Shown here: positions 10,061 to 18,617 of the stretch, piece by piece
How positions within the stretch are numbered: the first letter of the stretch is position 1
Layout: every line of letters starts with the position of its first letter
NCBI GenBank assembly: GCA_938004375.1
Contig: CALKWH010000070.1
Span: 1 to 34,853, forward strand
Length of the DNA stretch: 34,853 nt
Source: an uncultured Pseudomonadota bacterium
Lineage (GTDB): Bacteria; Myxococcota_A; Polyangia; HGW-17
Reading direction: 5' to 3'
The notes under the pieces: generated by a model
Databases searched by the model: none
The model's input: only the letters and a program-made list of their open reading frames with translations
What the model was told of the DNA's origin: nothing
Program-made: the position numbers and the translations under genes

Positions 10061-13000
10061 CTAGGCCTCCTGGCCCTCCCGGGGGGCCTCGTAGCGCAGC
10101 ACGTTGTGCGAGAAGACCTCGAGCCGGGAGATGATGTTGGGGGGATAGGGCTGGCCGTCGTTCTCGAGGGCGACCACGGGGTAGCCCCGCTGCTTCGCCC
10201 ACGGGGCGTACACGCCCTCGATGACGCGCCCGGGCAGGCAGCCGAACGGCGCGATGATGGCCACGCCGTGATAGCCGTGCTGCATGGCCGCGGCGGCCAC
10301 GGCGGGGCTGATGGTCGCCTCGCTCTCCATCTCCGGGCTCACGAACTCGCGGGCGCCCTGCTCCAGCGCGGCGTCCATGTCCTCGAAGACCTCGGCCAGA
10401 AAGCCGGTGGGCATCAGCGCGTGCTTCACCTGGTGATCCACCCGGTGCTTGTACCAGCTCTCGAGACCGAGCCAGGCGCGGTCCTTCAGCCAGCCGTTGA
10501 GCACCGCGCGCACAAGGCCGTCGCGCTTCAACTGATCGCCGAGCAGGAAGCGCTGGCTCCAGTCCATGTAATAAATCCATTCGGTGACGCCGGCGAGTTT
10601 GGGGTAGATGCCCTGGTCGATCAGGTGGCTGACCAGCTCCTCCACGGAGAAGTTGTCGCGCCGGACGTAGATCTCGCCAACGACCATGACCTTCTTGACC
10701 TGGTCCATGGTCTTCTTCTTCGGGATGTTCGAGAGCGCTTCCGTGCATCGGGCCAGGCTGCGTTTGTACTCGCTGCCGCCTCTGGCCACCGAGGCGACCA
10801 CGTCCTTCCAGCAGGCGTCGAACACGCGCAGGCCCTCCTCGGGGTCCTTCGCGAGCAGGCGGATGCCGTGCCGGATGTCGGTGAAGTAATCCGAGAGCAC
10901 CACCGCCTGCCAGAGGTCCTTGGTGAAGCCCGGGCCGAACTCGCGGTAGGAGTTCTCGCCCTCGCCGACGAACAGCACGACGTTCTCGAAGCCCATGTCG
11001 TGCAGCAGGTGATCGTAGAAGACGTAGTACTGGCCGGTGCGGCACGGCCCCAGGGTGGAGGGGACGTAGATGAGGATGATCTCGTCGGGCCGCGACGGGC
11101 GGTGCTTGTCCAGGAACTGCAGCATGCTGCCGAGCACCAGCAGCGCGGGGATGCACTCCTTGCCCGAGGCGACGTTTCGCGCGAGCTGGGTGGAGCGCAC
11201 GTCGGGGACCGCCAGGTGCTCGGTGCGGATGCCCTGCTTGCGGGAGGCCGCCGCCACGAGCTCGGTGGCCAGGTCTCCCATGGGTGGCCACACTAAAAGC
11301 ACGCGCGGGTCGCGGATGTCCACGCGCTCGCCGGTGGCCGTGTCCTCCACGTCGGCGTACGCCTTCTTCAGGTGCACGCGGAAGCGGCGCTCCATGTCGT
11401 GCTGGGCCGACGGCTTCACGTGCCGGCGGTAGCTCTCGACGATGTCGAGGAAGGCCTCGATGCGCGTGTCCAGGCCGGCGTCGGCGGTGTGGCTGTCCAT
11501 CTCGAGCACCAGGTAGGGCTTCTCGCCCATCATCCAACGCAGGTAGTGCAGCATGAAGGAGTCCGGCGCGCAGGAGAAGTTGCTCACCCAGCACAGCACC
11601 AGGTTGGGCAGGTCGCGCACGCGGCGCACGGCCTTCATGTCCTGCTGGCCGTAGTACCAGTACATGTTCGGGAAGATGCCGGCGGACTCGTCATAGATCA
11701 GATCGAAGGGGATGACCGTCACGCCCCGGGAGGTGAACTTGCGCGGGATGCCCATGTTCGCGTCCTTGGTGAACGCGTTGTACGGGCGGCCCAGCAGGGC
11801 GACGTACTGGCGCTCGGGGTGGGCCTTGATCTCCTCGAGGAGCTCGCGGCCGCGGGCGCGGTAGTCCTCGAGGAACCGCTGGAAGTGGTGGATGGCCGCG
11901 TCGTAGGCGAAGCCGCCGAGCTCGGACGAACGGCCGAGCCTGACCGCGAGGGCCTCGAACTCGGCGCGGGAGGCGTTCCAGCCGTGCTTGAACGACACCA
12001 CGGGTGCGAGGATCTGGTCGTCCCTGAGCCCGAAGGCGTGCCGGGCGTAGTAGGGCAGGCCCTGGGTCAGCGGGCAGACGCAGGCGTGGACGCGGCCCTC
12101 CTCCATGGAGGGCATGTCCCGGAAGTGCGGCAGGAAGAGGGTGTCCACGCCGCGGTCCAGCAGATCCTGGATCGCGCCGTGGGCGATCTCGGCAGGGAAG
12201 CAGTAGTTGCTCTCCTGCTTGGCCACGCCCTGGGGGATCACCTTTTCAGATAGTTGGACGCGCACGCCCAGCTCGGCGAACCAGCGGGCGTAGAACGGCC
12301 ACAGGCTGTGGACCGAGAAGGCGAGCGGCACGCCCACCACGGGTCCGTGGTCGACGGGGGCGGGCAGATCCTCGAAGCGGGCCCAGTCCTCGAACATCAG
12401 CGCCGTGCGGGCGGCCACGTGATCGACGGCGACGGGTTCGTCGGTGCCCTTGCGGCGCCGGGCGCCGGTGTACTTGGAGCAGCGCCCGCCGAAGGGATAG
12501 CGACGCCCGCCCACCTCCAGGTTGCGGATGGGACAGAGGTTGTCGCAGGCCCGGCAGACGAATTCGCCGCGGTAGACGATCTCCTTGTCGAGCAGCGCCT
12601 GGAGGTCGAACTCGCCGGCGGGGAGCAGGCCCTCGTCGTGCTTGAGCTTGGCGAGGCGCGCCACGCCGAAGCAGCCCATGAGCTCGGGATCGGGCGGCAC
12701 CGAGATGGGCTTGCCCACCAGTTGGGCGAAGGCCAGCGGTACGGCCGGGTTCTTGGCCACGCCGCCCTGCAGCGCGATGTGGTCGCCGATGGTGCGGTTG
12801 CCCACCACGCGGTTGAGGTAGTTCGACACGATGGAGAAGATGAGGCCGGCGACGATGTCCTCCGAGGGCGCCCCGCCGGTGATGGCCTTGCGGATGTCGG
12901 AGTTGATGAACGCCGAGCAGTGCTCGCCGAACTTGAGGGGGGACTCGGCCGCGAGCGCCACCGGGCCGATGTGCTCGGCGCAGTGGATGTCGAGGTCCGA

Positions 13001-14335
13001 GGCCGCGCTCTCCTCGAGGAAGGAGCCGGTGCCCGCCGAGCAGGCCTCGTTCATGGCGTAGTCGATGGGCACGCCGTTGTTGAGCAGCACGTACTTCGCG
13101 TCCTGGCCGCCGATCTCGAAGATGGTGTCCACCTCGGGCTCGAAGTAGGTCGTCCCCACGGTGTGCGCGATGATCTCGTTGTAGACGCCGTCGGTCTCGG
13201 TGAACACGCCGAGCAGCTCGCGGGAGCTGCCGGTGGTGGCTGCCCAGCGGATCTTCGGCTTCACGCCGCCGAGCTGGGAGAGGACCTCGCGGACGCAGTT
13301 CTTGAGGGCGGCCACCGGGTCGCCGTGGGTGCGGCCGTAGTGGGCGGCGGCGACCTCCATGGTGGCGGCGTCGACCAGGGCGATCTTGGTGGTGGTGGAG
13401 CCCCCATCGATGCCCAGGATGTACTCGGCGTCGGGGTTGACGGGCGCCCGGCGGGACGGATGGCGGCGGACCAGGTCCCCCACCGAGGGCAGCGCCTGGA
13501 ACAGGCCGTAGTCCATGGCGGAGCGGGGCCGCAGCAGGACCTCGCGGGGGGGCAGGGGGCCGCCGGCGGTGCGGGCCAGGAGCGCGGCGCCGAAGCTCTC
13601 GAAGGTCTGTGCCATCTCGGGGACGACGAACTCGATCTCGGGCCAGTTGGCGCGCAGGAAGTCCACGAAGAACCGGTTGCGCGTCACGCCGCCGGTGAGC
13701 AGGACGTGGCCGGACCGGATCTTGGCTTTCACGAGGAACTCGGAGACCTTGTCGGCCATCACGCGGGACAGGGACAGCGCGATGTCCTGCCGGGTAGCCT
13801 CGCCCTTGTTCAGGCGGTGGGTGCAGTCGGACTTCATGAAGACCGAGCAGCGCGCCGAGAGCTTGAGCAGCCGCGCCGAGTCGGCGGAGAAGTCCAGGTC
13901 GTCGAGGGTCATGTCCATGCGCCCCAGTTGCTGGCGGAAGAACTCGCCGGTGCCCGAGGCGCACTTGTTGCCCGCGTAGGTGTTCTGGATGCGGCCGTCC
14001 TCGCCCAGGGTGAAGACCACCAGATCCTCGCCGCCCACGGAGACGACGGCGCGCACCGAGAGCCCCAGGTGAGCCAGCGCGGCCTCGATGGCCTGCGGCG
14101 CGATGACGTCGGGCACGGCCACGCGCAGGCGGCCGGCGCCGCCGGTGACCACGGCGCGCACGTCGCGGCCGTCCTCGGGGAGGCCCAGGGTGTCGAGGGC
14201 GTTGCGCAGAGCGCCTTGGATGTGGCCCTCGTGGGCGATGATTGCATTTTTGGGATCCGTCTCGTGCCACAGCGTCACCTTGACGTTGACCGAGCCGATG
14301 TCGATTCCGAGGTATTGAAGGGAGGGTTGGGTCAT
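10061..14335 (-). CDS. Giant acyl-CoA dehydratase activase-type protein (two BcrAD/BadF ASKHA domains, DUF2229, HgdB-like C-terminus)
   Basis: A 1424-residue protein related to the ATP-driven activators of 2-hydroxyacyl-CoA dehydratases and benzoyl-CoA reductases. It contains two ASKHA ATPase domains (about 8-260 and 300-560), each with the phosphate loop (GIDIGS; GIDGGSTTTK) and both activator cysteines: Cys125 (CASGTG) and Cys163 (CSVF), then Cys432 (CSAGTG) and Cys473 (CSAF). A CRACDNLC...C cluster motif is near 594-619. DUF2229 then starts around 665, with NYCFP and HACVCPL. The rest resembles HgdB-type dehydratase subunits (FSCAPDSF, GKECIPALL, GPCRTGQY, FGCLPGR). Full-length proteins of this kind occur in anaerobes, and their substrate is generally unknown. 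The ATG at 14335 follows AGGTGATC. It heads an operon with the fumarase-type subunits. Confidence 0.93.
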   Translation of the reverse strand: MTQPSLQYLGIDIGSVNVKVTLWHETDPKNAIIAHEGHIQGALRNALDTLGLPEDGRDVRAVVTGGAGRLRVAVPDVIAPQAIEAALAHLGLSVRAVVSVGGEDLVVFTLGEDGRIQNTYAGNKCASGTGEFFRQQLGRMDMTLDDLDFSADSARLLKLSARCSVFMKSDCTHRLNKGEATRQDIALSLSRVMADKVSEFLVKAKIRSGHVLLTGGVTRNRFFVDFLRANWPEIEFVVPEMAQTFESFGAALLARTAGGPLPPREVLLRPRSAMDYGLFQALPSVGDLVRRHPSRRAPVNPDAEYILGIDGGSTTTKIALVDAATMEVAAAHYGRTHGDPVAALKNCVREVLSQLGGVKPKIRWAATTGSSRELLGVFTETDGVYNEIIAHTVGTTYFEPEVDTIFEIGGQDAKYVLLNNGVPIDYAMNEACSAGTGSFLEESAASDLDIHCAEHIGPVALAAESPLKFGEHCSAFINSDIRKAITGGAPSEDIVAGLIFSIVSNYLNRVVGNRTIGDHIALQGGVAKNPAVPLAFAQLVGKPISVPPDPELMGCFGVARLAKLKHDEGLLPAGEFDLQALLDKEIVYRGEFVCRACDNLCPIRNLEVGGRRYPFGGRCSKYTGARRRKGTDEPVAVDHVAARTALMFEDWARFEDLPAPVDHGPVVGVPLAFSVHSLWPFYARWFAELGVRVQLSEKVIPQGVAKQESNYCFPAEIAHGAIQDLLDRGVDTLFLPHFRDMPSMEEGRVHACVCPLTQGLPYYARHAFGLRDDQILAPVVSFKHGWNASRAEFEALAVRLGRSSELGGFAYDAAIHHFQRFLEDYRARGRELLEEIKAHPERQYVALLGRPYNAFTKDANMGIPRKFTSRGVTVIPFDLIYDESAGIFPNMYWYYGQQDMKAVRRVRDLPNLVLCWVSNFSCAPDSFMLHYLRWMMGEKPYLVLEMDSHTADAGLDTRIEAFLDIVESYRRHVKPSAQHDMERRFRVHLKKAYADVEDTATGERVDIRDPRVLLVWPPMGDLATELVAAASRKQGIRTEHLAVPDVRSTQLARNVASGKECIPALLVLGSMLQFLDKHRPSRPDEIILIYVPSTLGPCRTGQYYVFYDHLLHDMGFENVVLFVGEGENSYREFGPGFTKDLWQAVVLSDYFTDIRHGIRLLAKDPEEGLRVFDACWKDVVASVARGGSEYKRSLARCTEALSNIPKKKTMDQVKKVMVVGEIYVRRDNFSVEELVSHLIDQGIYPKLAGVTEWIYYMDWSQRFLLGDQLKRDGLVRAVLNGWLKDRAWLGLESWYKHRVDHQVKHALMPTGFLAEVFEDMDAALEQGAREFVSPEMESEATISPAVAAAAMQHGYHGVAIIAPFGCLPGRVIEGVYAPWAKQRGYPVVALENDGQPYPPNIISRLEVFSHNVLRYEAPREGQEA

Positions 14336-14424
14336 GAGATCACCTATTTGCAACTAAGTCCTGTGCGTTCAGCACCCGCAACCTGCATCGTATTGGAAGA
14401 ATTGTCAAGGGCGGTGTGGAGGGG

Positions 14425-15465
14425 TCACTCGGGTTCACGTTCGAGGAAGTACATCGCGCGGCGGGCGGCGTACCCCACCTTCTTGCGGGGGTCCTTGCGG
14501 TGCTTCGCCAGCCGGGGCAGGACCTCGCGCCCGCCGACGACCCCCAGGGAGAGGGCGGCCTGGGCCCGGAGCTCGTCCTCCAGGCGGGAGTTGGCCAGCA
14601 AGCGGGAGAGCACGTCCACCGCCTCGGCGGTGTCCAGGCGCTTTTGTCCGTGAGCGAGCTCGATGGCGGTGGCCAGTTCGGGGGGCACACGCACCAGGCG
14701 GCGCTGCGCCTTGGCCAATTCCTCGAAGTGAGCGGCGAGGGCCAGAAGCGTGGGCCCAGCGGCCGCGTTCGAGGTGCGGGCGATGGCCAGCGCGCAGGAT
14801 CCCGACTCGGGGCGCAGCTCGCGGATGCAGGTCGCGAGGGACTCCAGGTCCGCGCGGTGCACGGCCTCGATCTCCAGGGCGGCCGAGCGCACCAGGGGCA
14901 CGGGATCCTCGCGCAGGGACTGCAGGAACGGCAGCGGCAGGTGGTCGTAGTTCATGCGCAGGGCCCAGATCAGGGCCTGCTTGACCTCCCGCGGCAGATC
15001 CCCGAAGTGCCGGGCGAAGGCGGCGGCGGCCTGACCGGTGTCCTGCAGCAGCAACAGGGTGGCCGACAGGTTTCGCACGGTCGGATCCTGGGAGCCGGAC
15101 ATCAGTTCCTCGAGGCGGGGCAGCAGGTCCGTGCGGTGTCGATAGGGGTAGAGCCGGATCAGCGCGTAGGCCTGCACCCGGGCCGAGGTGTGCCCCAGCA
15201 GTTGGACGAGCAGGGCGAAGCGCCCGGTCCGCGGGAGCGCACGCAGGGCCTGATCCAACTCGCTCATCGCCTTGCAGGGTGAGGAGTCGGCCGGGCACGA
15301 GTCGAGCAGGGGGATCCACTTCGCGGGCTGGGGCGGCGGTGCAGTCGTCGACGGGGCCGGCGGTTGGGGTGCGCCGCTTAGTCCGGTCATCGGGTCGGGC
15401 GCGGGCGCGGGCCGCCGACAGGCCAGGTGGCCGGTCAGCAGGGCGAGTAGAAGCAGGGCGCGCAT
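14425..15465 (-). CDS. HEAT-repeat lipoprotein
   Basis: A 346-residue predicted lipoprotein. The start at 15465 gives MRALLLLALLTGHLAC, a signal peptide with lipobox HLAC (Cys16), followed by a Pro/Ala-rich linker. The remainder is alpha-helical with HEAT/armadillo-like repeats. Clear examples are the segments around LLGHTSARVQAYALIRL, DPTVRNLSATLLLL and ELRAQAALSLGVVGGREVLPRLAKH, the last a classic HEAT unit. Such proteins are scaffolds for protein contacts, here at the cell envelope; no enzyme motif is visible. A GGAG site lies about ten bases upstream of the ATG. A longer in-frame extension upstream lacks a signal peptide. It is transcribed in the same direction as the activase operon, 89 bp away. 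Confidence 0.82.
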   Translation of the reverse strand: MRALLLLALLTGHLACRRPAPAPDPMTGLSGAPQPPAPSTTAPPPQPAKWIPLLDSCPADSSPCKAMSELDQALRALPRTGRFALLVQLLGHTSARVQAYALIRLYPYRHRTDLLPRLEELMSGSQDPTVRNLSATLLLLQDTGQAAAAFARHFGDLPREVKQALIWALRMNYDHLPLPFLQSLREDPVPLVRSAALEIEAVHRADLESLATCIRELRPESGSCALAIARTSNAAAGPTLLALAAHFEELAKAQRRLVRVPPELATAIELAHGQKRLDTAEAVDVLSRLLANSRLEDELRAQAALSLGVVGGREVLPRLAKHRKDPRKKVGYAARRAMYFLEREPE

Positions 15466-15728
15466 GAAGCAGGGTCTCCGACGGTCCGGCGCCATTGTGG
15501 CCCGACGCCCGCGGCGCCGCAAGATTTCGGGCCAAAAAAGACCTGTGGCGGTCCGGGTTTTTCCCTCGCCCAACCTTTTTGTTGGCTTCACCCGGCCGTT
15601 TTGATTAACATGACGGCCGCCGGTGGCCGATCGATCCGACCGGGTCGACCGGGCGGTCGGCGAGCGGCGGGTCAGGACGTCCCGCCCCGGGCTCCTGGGT
15701 GGGTCCGTCTTCGCACCATGAGGGTCGA
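15466..15728. promoter_or_regulatory. Divergent intergenic region with a putative promoter for the degenerate GGDEF gene
   Basis: This 262-bp stretch separates the HEAT lipoprotein (-) from the GGDEF-like gene (+) and holds no convincing gene. On the plus strand TTGGCT (15582-15587) and TTAACA (15605-15610, preceded by TG) are 17 bases apart, a fair sigma-70-like pair. I see no clear minus-strand promoter. Confidence 0.35.
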
Positions 15729-16490
15729 ATGCACTCGAAACTTGTCTCCTGGCTTGGGTACTTTCTCCTGATCGGCGGGATGGGGGTCGTGACGTTGGCC
15801 ATGGGCTGGATCACGGGTTATCACGGGTTGGGGACCCTGCTCTCCGTCGCGCTGATCCCGCTGTTCCTGGCGGGCCTGCTGTCGCTGTTCATCGTGAGCA
15901 TCAACCATCCGCGGCCCAACAGGGAGATGGAAAGCCTGCTGGCCCTGCGCACGGCTCAGTTGCAGGACGCCAACGCCACCATCAAGCGCATGTCCACCAA
16001 GGACCGCCTCACCGGGCTGTACAACCGACGGGGTTTCCGCGACCTGCTCAAGCGCGAGATCCTGCGCAGCCGCCGTATCGACAAGCCGTTGGTGATCATG
16101 GCCATCAAGTTCACCTTCGGCGCCAACCTGGACACCGCCCGCCAGACCTCCATGATGTCGGTGTTCGGCAAGAACCTCGCCCGTTGGATCCGCGGCACCG
16201 ACGTGTCCGCCCGCATCGGCGAGGACACCATGGCCTTCCTGCTGCTCGACACCGACCTCGAGGGCGCCCGGATCTTCTACGACCGCATCTGCGAGCACCT
16301 GGCCAACAGCGAGTTCCAGTTCCCGCCGTTTCGCGCCGCGGTGGTCCTGCACCCCGAGCACGGCTCGGCCTCGGACGGCCTGATCGAGCTCGCCCTCTCG
16401 ACCGTCGAGGGCGCCCCCCACGACGAACTGATCGTGGCCTCCCCCGGCGCCGCCGCCGTCAACACCGCCGAACCCGAGACCATGGCGTAG
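15729..16490 (+). CDS. Membrane protein with degenerate GGDEF domain
   Basis: A 253-residue protein with two N-terminal membrane segments (about 6-30 and 36-57), a short coiled-coil linker, and a GGDEF-fold domain. The domain start is typical (STKDRLTGLYNRRGF). The signature loop, however, reads GEDTM (164-168) where GGDEF or GGEEF should be, and the surrounding catalytic Asp region KFTFGANLDTA is unlike the usual DxDxFKxxND. It is therefore unlikely to make c-di-GMP. It could bind GTP or c-di-GMP, or act as a structural partner. The ATG at 15729 follows GAGGGTCGA. A GTG 30 bases upstream is an alternative start. It is a single gene followed by the Cys-rich lipoprotein pair. Confidence 0.85.
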   Translation: MHSKLVSWLGYFLLIGGMGVVTLAMGWITGYHGLGTLLSVALIPLFLAGLLSLFIVSINHPRPNREMESLLALRTAQLQDANATIKRMSTKDRLTGLYNRRGFRDLLKREILRSRRIDKPLVIMAIKFTFGANLDTARQTSMMSVFGKNLARWIRGTDVSARIGEDTMAFLLLDTDLEGARIFYDRICEHLANSEFQFPPFRAAVVLHPEHGSASDGLIELALSTVEGAPHDELIVASPGAAAVNTAEPETMA

Positions 16491-16527
16491 TCCACTCCCG
16501 GTATTATTCATACTGCAAAAATATTGC

Positions 16528-16555
16528 TTGCCTGATTGAAAAAAGCTGCTATAAA
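16528..16555 (+). promoter_or_regulatory. Putative promoter of the first Cys-rich lipoprotein gene
   Basis: TTGCCT (16528-16533), a 16-base spacer, and TATAAA (16550-16555) preceded by TGC, which makes an extended -10. The AT-rich stretch around it stands out from the GC-rich surroundings. The same TTGC-N16-TATAA layout precedes the downstream paralogue. Confidence 0.6.
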
Positions 16556-16628
16556 GGTTGTCAGCGTCGTTCGATCGTCGAGGGCGCATGGCCTTTTCCG
16601 CAACCAGTCAATTCAGGAGTCGTTGGAT

Positions 16629-18482
16629 ATGAACAGGGTCGTCCTTTCTTTTTGCATCATCGCATCAGGGTGGGGGTCGTGTGCCGGGAATGACGCAGCC
16701 CTCCTTGGTCTCTGTGGCAACGGAGATCTGAACTTCGGCGAAGAGTGCGACGGGGAGATCTATTCTTGGCGGGTGCCATACAGTTGCGCGCTCCTGGGCT
16801 ACAACAGCTCGGGCCGGCCCGCGTGCACCCCCGACTGCCGGCTCGATCCGACCCCCTGCGTGGCCTCGGGCGTCTGCGGAGACGGGATCGTGACCCCGGG
16901 CTGGGAGGCGTGCGACGGGAAGGACAACGGCGGTGAGACCTGCGCCTCCTTGGGATATCACGGTGGGCGCCTGTTCTGCAACGCGGATTGCACGTTCGAC
17001 ATCGCCCAGTGTCAGCGCTGCGGGGACGGCGTGGTGCAGCCGGAGTACGGTGAACTGTTCGAGTCCGGCCCGGAGCGTTGCCTCGAGACCGGGAACCTTG
17101 GCGGGTACGTCTTCACCGAAGACTGCGTCACCCCGTCCCTGGACCGATGCGGCGAGTACGCCCTGATTCCGCCCACGGGGAGTTTGCTCGAGCCGACGGT
17201 GGCGCTCGGATCGGGCGGCGGAATCCTGCTTCGCGGGCTCACGACCGGCGCGTCCCCCGGGTTCACCCACCCGCGCCCCGATTGTCCCAGGCTGGTCGAG
17301 ATCTGGGACTGGTTCCAGACGCCTCCCCGTGTGGTGGGCTACCGGCACGATCACACCTGCCTTCAGGAGTTTTTGGCAGCGCGTCTCCCTGGGCATACGG
17401 AGCGGGTCCTGGCCGAGCATCCCGTCGATGGGTCGGTCCTCCAGGTGCAGGGTCTCGGAGATGGTTGGATCGTCCTGAGGATGCGCCAGCAGGGCTACGA
17501 GCTCGTCCGTCTTGACTCAGACGGAGCGGAGCTCGCCGTGCACCCCGTCCCGTCAGACGCCAGCCTTCAACCGCCCCGGTTGAGCCGCAATCCTGGGGGG
17601 GGGGTGGGACTCGCCACGGTGGACGCCGACGCCGGCCTCCGCCTGTGGGCACTGGACCCCCGCACGGGGGAGCCCGTGAACCGACTGAGTCTTCGGAAGG
17701 TGTTTCTGGATGCCCCGGGGACCCCGTTCCCGGAGCGCTGGGAATACTCGCTCGAGCGTCTGCACCTGCTGGCCCAGTTGGCCGAGGATGAATGGTTGAT
17801 GAGGGTCGCGATCAGACGGGACAGCGACGCCAAAACGGTACTGCTGCACGTCCGGTTCGCTGCCGGCAGAGTCCTGGTTGAGAAGATCGATTTATCGACC
17901 TCGGGGGTCGGTCTCGTGATCCTGGAGGGCGCCGAATCCGCCGGAGGCGGGGTATTGACCTGGATCCATGACGGGGGGCATCCCCGCGTGGAGCGGGTCG
18001 TGTTCAGGCTCGACGGTGAACAGGTCTCGTCCCACCGCGCGGACCTGCCCGAGGGCGCCTACCTGGAGGCGCTGGGCTCCGACGGCGCCGGGGGCGCCCT
18101 CGTGTTCGGCACCGTGCCCATCGCGGCGGTGGTGGCCCCTTGGCCTCCGAAGAGCCCCGGGGCAGAGCGGGCGTTCGCCTTCTGGCGGCTGGGACCCGAC
18201 CTGACGGTGCGTGAGGCCCGGTTCTTCCCCAGCGCCGCCGCCAACCTGATCGATGCGTCGCGGCCCTACTACTGCGCCCTCGACGACAACGCCACCCTCG
18301 ATGTCGACGGCGTGGTTGTGCACGAGATGCAACGTTCGTACGACTTCCGGGACGGCACCCTCATCGTGGCCGGGGTCTACGACACCACGGTGGGCTTTCT
18401 GGACGAGGGCGGGGGTCTCTTTCACGAGGGGGACGGGCTCCCGGTGCACACCTGCGGAATCTACCTGTTGCGCTTCCGGTGA
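16629..18482 (+). CDS. Myxobacterial-type Cys-rich repeat lipoprotein, paralogue A
   Basis: A 617-residue secreted protein of unknown function. The N-terminal signal ends in GWGSC (Cys18), a slightly unusual lipobox with Trp at -3. Residues about 25-180 carry Cys-rich modules of the CGNGxLNFGEECDG type (myxo disulfide-rich repeat/DUF4215-like), including CGDGIVTPGWEACDG and CGDGVVQPEYGEL. The remaining ~430 residues are Cys-poor and beta-rich, with alternating hydrophobic strands and Gly turns suggesting a propeller-like fold; this is inference. It ends in a conserved HTCGIYLLRFR. It is closely related to the next gene across its whole length. A run of ten G bases (17595-17604) codes for Pro-Gly-Gly-Gly-Val in the middle. 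AGGAG lies nine bases before the ATG. Confidence 0.82.
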   Translation: MNRVVLSFCIIASGWGSCAGNDAALLGLCGNGDLNFGEECDGEIYSWRVPYSCALLGYNSSGRPACTPDCRLDPTPCVASGVCGDGIVTPGWEACDGKDNGGETCASLGYHGGRLFCNADCTFDIAQCQRCGDGVVQPEYGELFESGPERCLETGNLGGYVFTEDCVTPSLDRCGEYALIPPTGSLLEPTVALGSGGGILLRGLTTGASPGFTHPRPDCPRLVEIWDWFQTPPRVVGYRHDHTCLQEFLAARLPGHTERVLAEHPVDGSVLQVQGLGDGWIVLRMRQQGYELVRLDSDGAELAVHPVPSDASLQPPRLSRNPGGGVGLATVDADAGLRLWALDPRTGEPVNRLSLRKVFLDAPGTPFPERWEYSLERLHLLAQLAEDEWLMRVAIRRDSDAKTVLLHVRFAAGRVLVEKIDLSTSGVGLVILEGAESAGGGVLTWIHDGGHPRVERVVFRLDGEQVSSHRADLPEGAYLEALGSDGAGGALVFGTVPIAAVVAPWPPKSPGAERAFAFWRLGPDLTVREARFFPSAAANLIDASRPYYCALDDNATLDVDGVVVHEMQRSYDFRDGTLIVAGVYDTTVGFLDEGGGLFHEGDGLPVHTCGIYLLRFR

Positions 18483-18514
18483 ACCACCGATTGATCTGAA
18501 CTTCAAAAATGGAT

Positions 18515-18542
18515 TTGCAATGAGCGAGGACGGCGCTATAAC
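18515..18542 (+). promoter_or_regulatory. Putative promoter of the second Cys-rich lipoprotein gene
   Basis: TTGCAA (18515-18520), a 16-base spacer and TATAAC (18537-18542), lying 32 bases past the stop of paralogue A. It has the same spacing as the promoter of that gene, so each copy seems to carry its own duplicated promoter. Confidence 0.55.
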
Positions 18543-18617
18543 TAAAGTATGCCGCGCCGTGGGCTGGTCGAAGATTGGCGCGGGTGAATCGACAACAACC
18601 GAAGGGAGCCTGGGGTG

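Noticed and set aside
9188..11296. A 702-codon plus-strand frame opposite the fumarase/activase operon
   Set aside because: Low-complexity Gly/His/Val-rich antisense translation of clearly recognisable enzymes; no domain or start signal.
12246..14270. A 674-codon minus-strand frame inside the activase gene
   Set aside because: Frame-shifted shadow full of Arg/Pro/His; the other frame has all activase motifs without interruption.
14336..14424. TTGACA on the minus strand upstream of the activase gene as a promoter
   Set aside because: No -10 hexamer of acceptable quality lies 16-18 bases downstream, so I did not list it.
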